A stretch of DNA of 64,000 nucleotides from CAVVYW01 sp963752605 (GTDB lineage: Bacteria; Actinomycetota; Thermoleophilia; Solirubrobacterales; 70-9), in contig CAVVYW010000005.1 in NCBI GenBank assembly GCA_963752605.1, positions 1,488,001 to 1,552,000 of the forward strand, written 5' to 3'. Made by a program: the position numbers and the translations under genes. Positions within the stretch are counted from its first letter, which is position 1, and each line of letters begins with the position of its first letter. The notes beneath the pieces are model-generated. The model did not search any database, was not told where the DNA came from, and worked only from the letters and a program-made list of their open reading frames with translations. Below, in pieces: positions 6,416-14,550 of this stretch.

Positions 6416-7945
6416 CTAGCACCCGAGCCTTCGGAGCTTGCCGCGGATCTTCTTCTTCGCCGGCTTGGTCCTCGCCTGCTTCAGCTTCTTGCGAAGCACC
6501 TGGCACAGCGGGTTCTCAGTGCCTTGGAGACCCGTGCCGGTTGACCCGGTTGAACCCCCGGTAGAGCCGCCCGGGTCCTCCGGCATGGACGGCGCGGCGT
6601 CGGAGAACTTCTGGATCCGGTTGTTGGCGAGGTCGGCGACATAGAGGTCGCCGGCCGCGTTGGTGGCCGCGCCCCATGGATAGTTGAGTTCGCCGCCCAG
6701 CCCCCCGGTCGCGCCCGCTCGACAGCTCGCGGCCGCGGTGCAGATCTCGAACCCCGTCTCGGGGTTGCCGGCTACGACGTCATTACCCCACGCTCGCAGG
6801 AGGGCGCCGGCGGAGTCGAACTTCTGGATCCGGTTGTTGGCGGAGTCGGCGATGTAGAGGTCGCCCGCAGCGTCGATGGCCACGCCACTGGGGTAGTTGA
6901 GCTCGCCGCCCAGCCCCCCGGTCGCGCCAGCCTGGCAGGACGCCGCCCCGGTGCAGATCTCGAACCCGTTGAGCCCGCCCGCGTCGACATTCTTGCCCCA
7001 CGCCCGCAGGAAGTTGCCCGAGGAAGTGAACTTCTGGATCCGGTGGTTGTAGGCGTCGGCGACGTAGACGTTGCCGGCGGGGTCGGGTGCCGCGCCGCGT
7101 GGGAAGTTGAACTCTCCTCCGAGCCCCCCGACCTGCCCCGCCTGACAGATCGCCGCCGCGTTACAGGTCTCGAATCCGTTGAGCCCGAAGATGTTGACGT
7201 TCTTGCCCCACGTGAGCAGGAAGTTGCCCGAGGAGTCGAACTTCTGGATCCGGTGGTTGTAGGTGTCGGTGACGTAGACGTTGCCGGCAGCGTCGGTGGC
7301 CGCGCCGGCTGGGAATTTGAGCTCGCCACCCAGTCCCCCGGCAGCCCCCTTCTGGCACCGGGTTGCGATGGTGCATACCTCGAACCCAGTGCCCCCGAAG
7401 ACGTCCACGTTCTTGCCCCACGTGAGCAGGAAGTTGCCCGAGGAGTCGAACTTCTGAATCCGATTGTTGGAGGTATCGGCGACGTAGACGTTGCCGGCCG
7501 CGTCGGTGGCCACGCCCTTGGGGTCGTAGAACTCGCCGCCCAGCCCCCCGGAAGCGCCCGTGGATTGGCAACTCGCCGCCGCGGTGCAGATCTCGAACCC
7601 GGTCTCGGCATTCCCGCCGACCACGTCCTGGCCCCAGGTCCGCAGGAAGTTGCCCGAGGAGTCGAACTTCTGGATCCTGGCGTGTAGCCGGTCGACCACG
7701 TAGAGATTGCCCTCCCCGTCCGTGGCAATGCCCTCGGGGGAGTTGAGCTCGCCGCCCAGCGCCCCGGCGGCGCTGCCTCCCTGGCAGCTCGCCGCCGCGA
7801 TGCAGATCTCAGAACCGGTCCCCCCGCCCGTAAGCACGTCCTTGCCCCAAGTCCGATCGAAGATCCCGGAGGCCCCCTGGGCGGGGGTCGCGATCGCAAG
7901 CGCCACCCCCACCACAAGCATCACGGCTGTGAGGCGGGGGCGCAT
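6416..7945 (-). CDS. Exported NHL-repeat beta-propeller with paired cysteines and type II tail
   Basis: The ATG at 7945 shares a base with the TGA of the upstream NHL gene, giving 509 residues. A signal peptide (LTAVMLVVGVALAIATPAQG) is followed by six NHL-type repeats of about 70 residues, each with NxxYVADxxNNRIQKFDSSG and TWGKN. Between blades lies an unusual insert, EICTAAASCQAG-type (C-x5-C), followed by GGLGGELNxP. A short Gly-Ser-Thr linker leads to the second tail type found in this window, ENPLCQVLRKKLKQ followed by ARTKPAKKKIRGKLRRLGC. NHL propellers bind proteins, carbohydrates or RNA; here an extracellular, disulfide-stabilised binding or structural role is inferred. It lies between another NHL gene and the ELW-repeat gene. 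Confidence 0.88.
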   Translation of the reverse strand: MRPRLTAVMLVVGVALAIATPAQGASGIFDRTWGKDVLTGGGTGSEICIAAASCQGGSAAGALGGELNSPEGIATDGEGNLYVVDRLHARIQKFDSSGNFLRTWGQDVVGGNAETGFEICTAAASCQSTGASGGLGGEFYDPKGVATDAAGNVYVADTSNNRIQKFDSSGNFLLTWGKNVDVFGGTGFEVCTIATRCQKGAAGGLGGELKFPAGAATDAAGNVYVTDTYNHRIQKFDSSGNFLLTWGKNVNIFGLNGFETCNAAAICQAGQVGGLGGEFNFPRGAAPDPAGNVYVADAYNHRIQKFTSSGNFLRAWGKNVDAGGLNGFEICTGAASCQAGATGGLGGELNYPSGVAIDAAGDLYIADSANNRIQKFDSAGALLRAWGNDVVAGNPETGFEICTAAASCRAGATGGLGGELNYPWGAATNAAGDLYVADLANNRIQKFSDAAPSMPEDPGGSTGGSTGSTGTGLQGTENPLCQVLRKKLKQARTKPAKKKIRGKLRRLGC

Positions 7946-9474
7946 CAGACCGGAAGCCGCTTCGCCCGCTTCTTGCACTTAGTGCGCGCCGCGCCCCGCT
8001 TCTTCTTGCACTTCTTGAGCGCGGCGGCGCGCAGTCCCGTCGCCGTGGTGCTGCCAGTCGTGGTCGTGCCCCCGGCACCGGTACCGGTACCGGTGCCGTT
8101 ACCGGGCCCTGTGCCCGGGTCCTCGGGGGCGGTGGCGGGGTCGGCGAACTTCTGGATCCGCGCGTTGCCGGAGTCGACCACGTAGAGGTTGCCTGCCGCG
8201 TCGGTGGCCACGCCCTGGGGGGCATAGAGCTCGCCGCCCAGTTCCCCAAACTGGCCCGCCTGGCAGAGCATCGCCGTGGTGCAGATCTCAAAACCCGTGT
8301 CGACGTTGCCGCCAAAGACGTCCTTACCCCACGCCCGCAGGAAGTTGCCCGAGGAGTCGAACTTCTGGATCCGGTGGTTGGAGGTGTCGGTGACGTAGAC
8401 GTTGCCTACCGGGTCGGTGGCCGCGCCTTCGGGGTAATAGAGCTCGCCGCCAAGTCCCCCGATCCCGCCCCCCTTGCAGTTCGCCGCTGCGGTGCAGATC
8501 TCGAACCCCGTACCCACGCTCTCATCGACGTTCTTGCCCCACGCCAGCAGGAAGTTGCCCGAGGCGTCGAACTTCTGGATCCTCTCGTTGAGCGTGTCGA
8601 CGACGTAGAGGTTGTCGTGGGCGTCAGTGGACACGCCCTGGGGGGCATAGAGCTCGCCGCCCAGTCCCCCGAACAGGCCCGCCTGGCAGAGCCCGGCGGT
8701 GGTGCAGACCTCGAATCCCGCTCCAATCGGGCCGAACAGGTTCACGTTCTTGCCCCAGGTGAGCAGGAAGTGCCCGTCGGAGTCGAACTTCTGGATCCGG
8801 TTGTTGCCAGCGTCGGTGACGTAGAGGTTGCCGGCCGCGTCGGTGGCGGCGCCACGGGCGAATTTGAACTCGCCGCCCAGCCCCCCGGTCTGGCCCGCCT
8901 GGCAGAGCCCCGCCGTGGCGCAGGTCTCGAACCCATTACTCCCGAAGATGTTCACGTTCTTGCCCCACGTGAGCAGGAAGTGACCGTCGGAGTCGAACTT
9001 CTGGATCCGGTTGTTGCCGGAGTCGACGACGTAGACGTTGTCGTGGGCGTCGGTGGCGACGCCGTGGGGATCGACGAGCTCGCCACCCAGCCCGCCGCCA
9101 GTGCCCGCCTGGCAGCTCGCTGCCGCGGTGCAGACATTGAAACCCGCCCCCCCGCCCACGAGCACGCCCTTGCCCCACGCGGCCAGGAAGTGGCCTGAGG
9201 AGTCGAACTTCTCGATCCGGTCGTTGGAGGCGTCGACTACATAGAGGTTGCCCATTGTGTCGGTGGCCGCGCCCCGCGGCTCGTAGTTGAATTCGCCACC
9301 CAGAACCCCGAGACCGCCCGCCTGGCAGCTCGCGGCGATCGTGCAGATCCCGAAGACCCCGCCGCCGTTCACGTTCTTGCCCCACGCGCGGTCGAACTCA
9401 CCGGAGCTCGCCCGCGCGGGGGCGACGGCCACGGCGGCGAGGAGCACGACGGAGAGGGCCAGTGGGCGTCGCAT
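7945..9474 (-). CDS. Exported NHL-repeat beta-propeller with type I Cys-Lys tail
   Basis: The ATG at 9474 (MRRPLALSVVLLAAVAVAPARA, signal peptide) lies two bases after the stop of the PKD gene; 509 residues. Six NHL repeats (RIQKFDSDGHFLLTWGKN and variants) alternate with C-x5-C inserts (ICTIAASCQAG, VCTAAASCQAG, TCATAGLCQAG and others). After EDPGTGPGNGTGTGTGAGG the protein ends with AALKKCKKKRGAARTKCKKR and final AKRLPV. It is a paralogue of the next gene downstream (6416-7945) but carries the other tail type, so body and tail are not tied to each other. It is probably exported by Sec and displayed on the surface, by inference. The overlap TGATG with the downstream gene implies coupling. 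Confidence 0.88.
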   Translation of the reverse strand: MRRPLALSVVLLAAVAVAPARASSGEFDRAWGKNVNGGGVFGICTIAASCQAGGLGVLGGEFNYEPRGAATDTMGNLYVVDASNDRIEKFDSSGHFLAAWGKGVLVGGGAGFNVCTAAASCQAGTGGGLGGELVDPHGVATDAHDNVYVVDSGNNRIQKFDSDGHFLLTWGKNVNIFGSNGFETCATAGLCQAGQTGGLGGEFKFARGAATDAAGNLYVTDAGNNRIQKFDSDGHFLLTWGKNVNLFGPIGAGFEVCTTAGLCQAGLFGGLGGELYAPQGVSTDAHDNLYVVDTLNERIQKFDASGNFLLAWGKNVDESVGTGFEICTAAANCKGGGIGGLGGELYYPEGAATDPVGNVYVTDTSNHRIQKFDSSGNFLRAWGKDVFGGNVDTGFEICTTAMLCQAGQFGELGGELYAPQGVATDAAGNLYVVDSGNARIQKFADPATAPEDPGTGPGNGTGTGTGAGGTTTTGSTTATGLRAAALKKCKKKRGAARTKCKKRAKRLPV

Positions 9475-9476
9475 CC

Positions 9477-10592
9477 TCAGCACCCGAGCCTTCGCAGCTT
9501 GCCGCGGATCTTCCTCTTGGCCGGCTTGGTCCTCGCCTGCTTCAGTTTGGTGCCGAGCACCTGGCACAACGGATTCTCGGTGCTTGTGGTGGTCGTTCCC
9601 GAGCCCGAACCCGTGCCGGTACCGGTACCCGTGCCCGGGCCACTGGGGTCTGGGTCGGGATCCGGAGGCGGGGGCGCCAGCGGGTTGACATCGATCACCA
9701 CGGTGTCGGTGTCGCAAAGCGACTGCAGCGAAACCGGGTTGGCTTCGTCACAGACCTCCAGCGTGAACGTCAGCGGCATGTCCGCTGATACGTCTGGCGC
9801 CGTGAATGTCGGAGTCGAAGAGCTCGGATCGGTCAACGTGACGCCTGTGTCCGTGGTGGTCCACGCGTAGGTGAGATCCTCGCCGTCCGGATCGGACGAT
9901 CCCGTTCCGTCGAGCGTCACCAGAGACCCTTCGTTGACCATCTGGTCGGGTCCAGCGTTTGCCGTCGGCGCGTTGTCCGGCGGGGGCGGGGGCGGCTCGA
10001 CGTACGTCTTGAAGGCGAGGTCCTCTCCCCCGCTGGACCAACTCGCTCCGCCGTCGCTGCTGCCCACGCGTGTCCCGCCGCCGTAGAGATCTTGGACCGT
10101 GTAACCCCAGAAATACCCGGTGGTGAAAAGGAAGCCGCCGGAACCCGGGCAAACGGCCCCCGACGCCGCGACGAGCGCGTAACGGGTGCCCGCGCTCACC
10201 GTGGCGGGCGTCGGAAAGAGCACCGTCACCCATCCCGGCGTCGAAGCCGGCACGCTCGCGGCGGGAACGGTGGCGGTGGCGAGGACGGTGCTCGTCGGGA
10301 GGGAGGGATTGCCCGAGACGGTGCGGATCTGGACGCTGGGATCGCCAGGAGACGCACAGTTGCGCGCCAGGAAGAGGTCCGCCTGGTCGAGCGCCCCGCT
10401 GAGCCCGGCGGTGAAGGTCTGCGCCGCGTGGAAGGTGCCGGCCCCAAGGACTTGGTGGGCGGCGGTGCCGACGCCGGCGCCACCATCGGACCCACTCGTC
10501 TGGGACTGATCGAGGGTGCCCGCAAGGGCAGGGCTTGCCGCGAGGGCGAAGATCGAGGCGCTCAGCGCCAGCCCGGTCACGAAGCGCATCAT
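9477..10592 (-). CDS. Exported choice-of-anchor-like plus PKD-domain protein with type II tail
   Basis: This 371-residue paralogue of the 1442-2239 product has the same signal peptide start (MMRF) and first domain (QTFTAGLSGALDQADLFLARN to EDLAFKTYVE). It gains a PKD/Ig-like domain at about 205-310 (ANAGPDQMVNEGSLVTLDG, SSDPDGEDLTYAW). A Pro-rich and Gly-Thr linker leads to tail type II (ENPLCQVLGTKLKQ, then ARTKPAKRKIRGKLRRLGC). PKD domains mediate protein-protein or polysaccharide contacts at the cell surface. The start overlaps the stop of the small protein upstream (ATGATG) and the stop is two bases before the next gene. The swap of the tail relative to its paralogue is notable. Confidence 0.87.
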   Translation of the reverse strand: MMRFVTGLALSASIFALAASPALAGTLDQSQTSGSDGGAGVGTAAHQVLGAGTFHAAQTFTAGLSGALDQADLFLARNCASPGDPSVQIRTVSGNPSLPTSTVLATATVPAASVPASTPGWVTVLFPTPATVSAGTRYALVAASGAVCPGSGGFLFTTGYFWGYTVQDLYGGGTRVGSSDGGASWSSGGEDLAFKTYVEPPPPPPDNAPTANAGPDQMVNEGSLVTLDGTGSSDPDGEDLTYAWTTTDTGVTLTDPSSSTPTFTAPDVSADMPLTFTLEVCDEANPVSLQSLCDTDTVVIDVNPLAPPPPDPDPDPSGPGTGTGTGTGSGSGTTTTSTENPLCQVLGTKLKQARTKPAKRKIRGKLRRLGC

Positions 10593-10819
10593 CGACTCAC
10601 CTCTCTCGCGGAATCCTCAGCGTCGGTGGCGGCCTTGAGCCGGGCCTGCTCGAGCAGGGTGATCAGCCCGAGCCAGCCCGCGAAGTACTGCTCGCCCCCG
10701 CGCTCGTCGTAGAGCCAGCCGGCGATCAGCTCGTGATGAGCGTGGCGCTCGAGACGGAGGGTGAGGAGGGATTCTGTCTCGTCAGGAGCCGCTTGGGCTG
10801 TCCGTGAACGGTTTCGCAT
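10589..10819 (-). CDS. Small conserved protein of unknown function, first gene of secreted-protein operon B
   Basis: The 76 residues start MRNRSR at 10819. It is a paralogue of the 2236-2454 product, with conserved IAGWLYDERGGEQYFAGW, TLLEQARLKAATDAEDSAR and VSR ending. No signal peptide or membrane segment is visible. It opens the operon 10819-4647 of five genes with overlaps or gaps of at most 14 bases. Directly upstream is the second copy of the 11-bp-periodic repeat array. Its function is unknown; the repeated position in front of exported tailed proteins points to a shared role such as regulation or assistance of export. Confidence 0.75.
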   Translation of the reverse strand: MRNRSRTAQAAPDETESLLTLRLERHAHHELIAGWLYDERGGEQYFAGWLGLITLLEQARLKAATDAEDSAREVSR

Positions 10820-10842
10820 CCGGCGGCGAGTGTCCCGCCGCC

Positions 10843-10881
10843 GCGTGTGTTCACCGTGACGTCTGCGTCATTCGCGCGTGA
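10843..10881 (-). promoter_or_regulatory. Four direct hexamers at 11-bp spacing, candidate SARP operator (copy B)
   Basis: On the minus strand TCACGC (10881-10876), TGACGC (10870-10865), TCACGG (10859-10854) and ACACGC (10848-10843) start exactly 11 bases apart. The whole region from the ATG of the small protein outward for about 70 bases is nearly identical to that at 2452-2520. It also lies upstream of the divergent DUF4242 gene (10944), which could be co-controlled. A SARP-type activator from 2532-4580 or 11259-13433 is the likely ligand. Confidence 0.65.
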
Positions 10882-10943
10882 GAGCTGCCGCAGTGGAAGC
10901 GAGTGACTGGAGTACGATCGGGACGTCCTATGAGGGAGAAGTG

Positions 10944-11225
10944 ATGCCGCGGTATCTGATCGAGCGCCTCTACGGCGACGCCGAACAGGAGGCGATGCAG
11001 AACATCGGCCAGCGCATGAAGCAGGTTGCAAAGGAGTCGTTCCCGGACGTGACCTGGGAGCACAGCCACGTGGTGAGCGACGAATCCGGGATCAAGACCT
11101 TCTGCGTCTACGAGGCACCGAACGAGGAACGGCTGCGCGAGCACGGCGACATGGTCCGCGAACACACCATCGCCCGCATCTACGAGATCCCCGCGGACGT
11201 GACGCCGGCGGATTTCCCGGACTGA
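10944..11225 (+). CDS. DUF4242 (SCO4226-like) small protein
   Basis: The ATG at 10944 follows GAGGGAGAAGTG, a good ribosome site, giving 93 residues; an in-frame ATG at 10878 is too far from any site. The sequence MPRYLIERLYGDAEQEAM, WEHSHVVSDESGIKTFC, YEAPNEERLREHGD and TIARIYEIPADVTP matches the DUF4242 family. This family forms a ferredoxin-like fold and includes a Streptomyces nickel-binding member (SCO4226). The His of WEHSH and the Cys are plausible metal ligands. The gene is divergent from the secreted-protein operon and convergent with the SARP-AAA gene. Its physiological role is not established. Confidence 0.85.
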   Translation: MPRYLIERLYGDAEQEAMQNIGQRMKQVAKESFPDVTWEHSHVVSDESGIKTFCVYEAPNEERLREHGDMVREHTIARIYEIPADVTPADFPD

Positions 11226-11258
11226 CCAGGCCGTCGGCGGCTGCCCACCCGGAAGGCT

Positions 11259-13433
11259 CTATGCGTGGCGGATCTGGCGAGCGTCAGGGGTGTGAGTGAA
11301 GACCGCATAGGCGACTGCCCGCTTCAGGTTCACCTCGCGGCGGCGATCCTCATCGTCCTCGGGGATCAGCGCGAGCGCCTGGTTGTAGAGGGCGATCGCC
11401 TCGGCGGTCGCCCAGCCGCGTCCCGCCTGCTCCGCTGCCGAGACCAGATAGCGGACCGCCCGCTCCGGGTCACCGGCCGGTCCGGCATCGGCCAGATGGC
11501 GAGCGAGCTCCGGCAGTCGCTTGGGGTCGTCGCCGTGGAGCCGTTCGATCGCGTCCGCGACCCGTAGGTGCAGCAGTGACCTCCTGGCGGCGCCCAGATC
11601 CCTGTACACGGTCTCCCGCACGAGGTCATGTGAAAACCGGTAGCGGGCGTCACCCCCCGGGACCTCTCGCAGAAGGCGCGCCCCGAGCGCCGCATCGAGA
11701 GACTCGACGAGCTCGTCCGTCTCTCGCTCGGATGCCTGTGCGAGCTCGCGGAGGTCGAACTCGTGGCCGAGGACGGCAGCGAATGCGAGCGCCTCCGAGC
11801 TCGGCTCGCCGAGACGGTCGACGCGTTGTCCGATCACCTCGCGCACCTCCGCCGGCACTCCTGAAGCCAGGCCTCCCTCGCCAAGGCCGGCCGCGCCCTG
11901 TGCATGGCGCAGCAGCTCCTCGACGAACAGCGGATTCCCACCCGTGCGTGCGTGAAGCTCGGCGGCCAGTCCTGCGGGCTGCTCTTTCGGCAGCCAGACA
12001 GACGCGAGCTTGCCCACCTCCACTTCGGAGAGCCCCTCGACCGGGATCCGCACCAGCCGGCGATCGTGGGCGAGCTCCCCAACCAGTGTGGTGAATCCGT
12101 CGGGGCACGGCTCGCTGTCGCGAGCCGTGCCCAAGACGAGGATCCGCGACGATGATGCGGTCCTGGTCAGGTGGGCGAGCATGACGAGGGTGGAGTGATC
12201 GGCCCAGTGCAGATCCTCCAGCACAAGCACGACGGGAGCGCGGTTCGAGGAGTCGGCGACGACCGAGACGACCGCCTCGAAGAGACGATAACGCGCCTCT
12301 TCGGGATCACCCGAGGGAGCGGACGCAGCCGGGTCGGAGCCCGGCAACTCGGGGAGCACGCGTGACAGCTCGGCCGCCGCCCAGCCGGAGAGGGCGGGAA
12401 GGGCGTCCGCGGTCAGGCGGTGCCTGAGCGACTCGACGAAGGGACCGTACGGCGTCGCCGAGTCCTCGTAGCAGCGCCCCGCCCAGACGTCCGCGCCCGA
12501 TTGGTGCGCCTCGCGTGCGAACTCCGCAGCGAGCCGGCTCTTGCCGCTGCCGGCCTCACCGGTGATCAGGGCCGCGCAGAGATCGCCCTCCGCGCCGCGG
12601 GCCAGCGCTGAGCGCAACTGCTCGAGCTCGGCTTCCCGCCCGACCATCGGCGCCGGCTCGGATCGCGCCAGCAGCGGAGGTAGAGGGGCGGGTAGGGATC
12701 CAGACTCGGCAGCTCCATTGCCGGCTCCGTCAGGCACCGATTCGCCGCGTCGGACCCCATCCACCAGCTCGCGGATCCCGGCTGCCGGCGCGAGCCCGAG
12801 CTCGCGTTGGAGCCGATCACCGTAGGCCTTGTACGCGGCCAGCGCGCCGGCGCGATCGCCGGCCGCCGCAAGCCGGCGCACCAGCTCGCGCTGGGCCTCC
12901 TCCGAGAGCGGGTCGAGAGTCACCTGCTCCCGGGTGCGGGCGAGCGCCGCATCGAGATCGCCGGAGTCCTCGGCCTCCGCCGCGATCCGGCCGAGCAGCT
13001 CCAACTGCAGCCTGCGGTGGTACTCGCGGGGCTCGTTCACCCAGTCGTCGTCCAGGTCAGCCAGCAGGTCACCCCGGCAGAGGGCCGCGGCTTCCTCGAG
13101 CTCCCCGCGGGAGGCCAGCCGCGCGAACATGTCGAAGTCGATCTGCACCTCTCCAGGCACGATTCCCAGGCGGTCGCGCGTCGCGGTCACCACATCCGCG
13201 CCGGCGGGGCCGAGCTCGCGCTTGAGGATGGCGAGGGTGGTCCGCAGGCTGGAGCGTGCGCTCTCATCGAGCACGTCGGGCCAGAAGACCGAGGCGACCC
13301 GGGCCCTGGAATGAAGCCCGGGGTGGATGGCGAGCCAGCCGAGCAGAGAACGCGCTCTAGGGCTCGCGATCTGATCCAGCGGGCGCCCATCCGCCTCGAG
13401 CGAAAGCTCGCCGAGAACGGAGACGCTGAGCAT
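11259..13433 (-). CDS. SARP/BTAD regulator with AAA-type ATPase domain
   Basis: The ATG at 13433 (MLSVSVLGELSLEADG) is chosen by comparison with the paralogue at 4580; 724 residues. It has an OmpR-like winged helix (about 1-95), a BTAD domain (96-240) nearly identical to that of the other SARP, then an AAA/STAND-type ATPase beginning PMVGREAELEQLRSA. Walker A is GEAGSGKSRLA and Walker B is VVLVLEDLHWADH. The C-terminal region is helical (GDDPKRLPELARHLADAG, ATAEAIALYNQALALIPED) and resembles the start of a TPR array that stops early. There is no C-terminal LuxR HTH. It is an AfsR-like transcriptional activator whose ATPase likely gates DNA binding. It is a candidate regulator of the 11-bp repeat promoters next to it. 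Confidence 0.88.
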   Translation of the reverse strand: MLSVSVLGELSLEADGRPLDQIASPRARSLLGWLAIHPGLHSRARVASVFWPDVLDESARSSLRTTLAILKRELGPAGADVVTATRDRLGIVPGEVQIDFDMFARLASRGELEEAAALCRGDLLADLDDDWVNEPREYHRRLQLELLGRIAAEAEDSGDLDAALARTREQVTLDPLSEEAQRELVRRLAAAGDRAGALAAYKAYGDRLQRELGLAPAAGIRELVDGVRRGESVPDGAGNGAAESGSLPAPLPPLLARSEPAPMVGREAELEQLRSALARGAEGDLCAALITGEAGSGKSRLAAEFAREAHQSGADVWAGRCYEDSATPYGPFVESLRHRLTADALPALSGWAAAELSRVLPELPGSDPAASAPSGDPEEARYRLFEAVVSVVADSSNRAPVVLVLEDLHWADHSTLVMLAHLTRTASSSRILVLGTARDSEPCPDGFTTLVGELAHDRRLVRIPVEGLSEVEVGKLASVWLPKEQPAGLAAELHARTGGNPLFVEELLRHAQGAAGLGEGGLASGVPAEVREVIGQRVDRLGEPSSEALAFAAVLGHEFDLRELAQASERETDELVESLDAALGARLLREVPGGDARYRFSHDLVRETVYRDLGAARRSLLHLRVADAIERLHGDDPKRLPELARHLADAGPAGDPERAVRYLVSAAEQAGRGWATAEAIALYNQALALIPEDDEDRRREVNLKRAVAYAVFTHTPDARQIRHA

Positions 13434-13487
13434 GTACGCCGAGAGTACTGCGCGCGCTGCAGGGTGACCGAGCGATCTCACGCGTTC

Positions 13488-13502
13488 ACGAAAAGTGATT
13501 AG
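13488..13502 (-). promoter_or_regulatory. Conserved element upstream of SARP gene 11259-13433
   Basis: On the minus strand it reads CTAATCACTTTTCGT, 55 bases before the ATG at 13433. It matches CTAGTCATTATTCGT placed 56 bases before the other SARP gene; AGTACTCT close to the ATG is shared as well. It is probably a promoter or autoregulatory site kept after duplication. Confidence 0.4.
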
Positions 13503-13556
13503 GACGATGCTCGCCCTATGGCCGGAACGGGCGGGGCTCGCCCCAGCCCAGTGTCG

Positions 13557-14159
13557 TCAATCGTGCGAAGCCTGCGGATAGAGCCAGCGACGGAACAGCA
13601 TCGTCACGCGTGGCATCACGACCCACGTCATCAGGGGAACGGCGATCGCGGTGGTGATCCCCAGCCTCAGGGCCACCGGCAGCTCCTTCAGCAATGGGCC
13701 GGTGACCACGACGATGCCGGTGATCAGGGGGAAGATCGTGATCCAGGTCAGTAGCGCCATCTTGTATGGCGGCGGTGGGGGCGTCCCCGGCTGCCCGGGC
13801 AGCGTGAACCAGCTCTCGAGACCGGTCACGAAGCTGGTCCGCATGGGGCCGATCACATGCGGCTCCGCCTGCTCCAGCCAGGCTGCGTGCTCGTCGGAGT
13901 CGAGCCAGGCGCGCAGATGCTCGGCGTTGTCGAACCGGTAGACCGTGCGGTACTCACCGGCGGCCGCGCTCTCCGGCCGGAACACCTCGACCCCGAGGTG
14001 ACCGGGGAACCCGCTCGCCGCGGCGATGATCCCATCGAGGAACTGCTCGTATGAGGCTTCGTGACCGGGCTTGACCCGGCGGGTCACGGTGGTGGTGACT
14101 GGACCGTCCGCATCGTCGGGCGGCCCCGAGGCCCCGTTCGCTGCACCCTCACCACTCAA
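13557..14159 (-). CDS. ABM-family (antibiotic biosynthesis monooxygenase-like) protein with C-terminal membrane helices
   Basis: The protein contains an ABM dimeric alpha/beta-barrel domain: VTRRVKPGHEASYEQFLDGI, SGFPGHLGVEVFRP, YRTVYRFDNAEHLRAWLDS and EPHVIGPMRTSFVTGLESWF. It is followed by two hydrophobic helices (LLTWITIFPLITGIVVVTG and LGITTAIAVPLMTWVVMP) and a basic end. This layout is common in membrane-attached ABM proteins of unknown substrate. The start is uncertain: no good ATG exists, and the TTG at 14159 overlapping the stop of the VOC gene is taken; a downstream GTG (TTTVTRRV) is also possible. It is the third gene of the DJ-1-VOC-ABM operon. Oxidation or decomposition of a reactive metabolite is plausible but not shown. 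Confidence 0.75.
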   Translation of the reverse strand: MSGEGAANGASGPPDDADGPVTTTVTRRVKPGHEASYEQFLDGIIAAASGFPGHLGVEVFRPESAAAGEYRTVYRFDNAEHLRAWLDSDEHAAWLEQAEPHVIGPMRTSFVTGLESWFTLPGQPGTPPPPPYKMALLTWITIFPLITGIVVVTGPLLKELPVALRLGITTAIAVPLMTWVVMPRVTMLFRRWLYPQASHD

Positions 14160-14548
14160 CTCGATCCATCGTCCTTGAACTGCAGCAAACCGATCGAGTT
14201 GCCGTCGGGGTCGACGAACCAAGCAGCGAGCGCGAAGCCGACGTCGGCGATGCCGTCGTCTGTCTTCAGACCGGGCTCGTCGAACTCCTCGACGTCGACG
14301 CCACGGGAGCGCAGCTCCTTCACCTCGGCGGCCAGGTCTGCGACTCGCCACGAGGCCTTGGTGGCATCCTCGCTCGACCCGGTAGTGCTCTTGGTGAGCA
14401 CGAGACGGCTGTCGCCCCCACACTTAAAGGTGAGGAAGTCGTCGGTCTCGATCAGGACCTCGAGTCCGATCTTGCCCCCATAGAAGTCCTTTGCGGCGGC
14501 GAGATCGGTCGCCAGCAGCATCACGTCGATCGGGTGCTCGGCGAGCAT
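14156..14548 (-). CDS. VOC/glyoxalase-family protein
   Basis: This 130-residue protein starts at the ATG at 14548, two bases after the stop of the DJ-1-like gene. It has the vicinal oxygen chelate fold: IDVMLLATDLAAAKDFYGGK, LEVLIETDDFLTFKCGG, DLAAEVKELRSRGVDVEE and AAWFVDPDGNSIGLLQF. The family includes glyoxalases, ring-cleaving dioxygenases and resistance proteins binding a metal or drug. The specific substrate is not evident. Placement between a DJ-1/PfpI-like and an ABM gene suggests detoxification of reactive carbonyl or aromatic compounds, possibly under the divergent LysR regulator. Confidence 0.87.
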   Translation of the reverse strand: MLAEHPIDVMLLATDLAAAKDFYGGKIGLEVLIETDDFLTFKCGGDSRLVLTKSTTGSSEDATKASWRVADLAAEVKELRSRGVDVEEFDEPGLKTDDGIADVGFALAAWFVDPDGNSIGLLQFKDDGSS

Positions 14549-14550
14549 CG

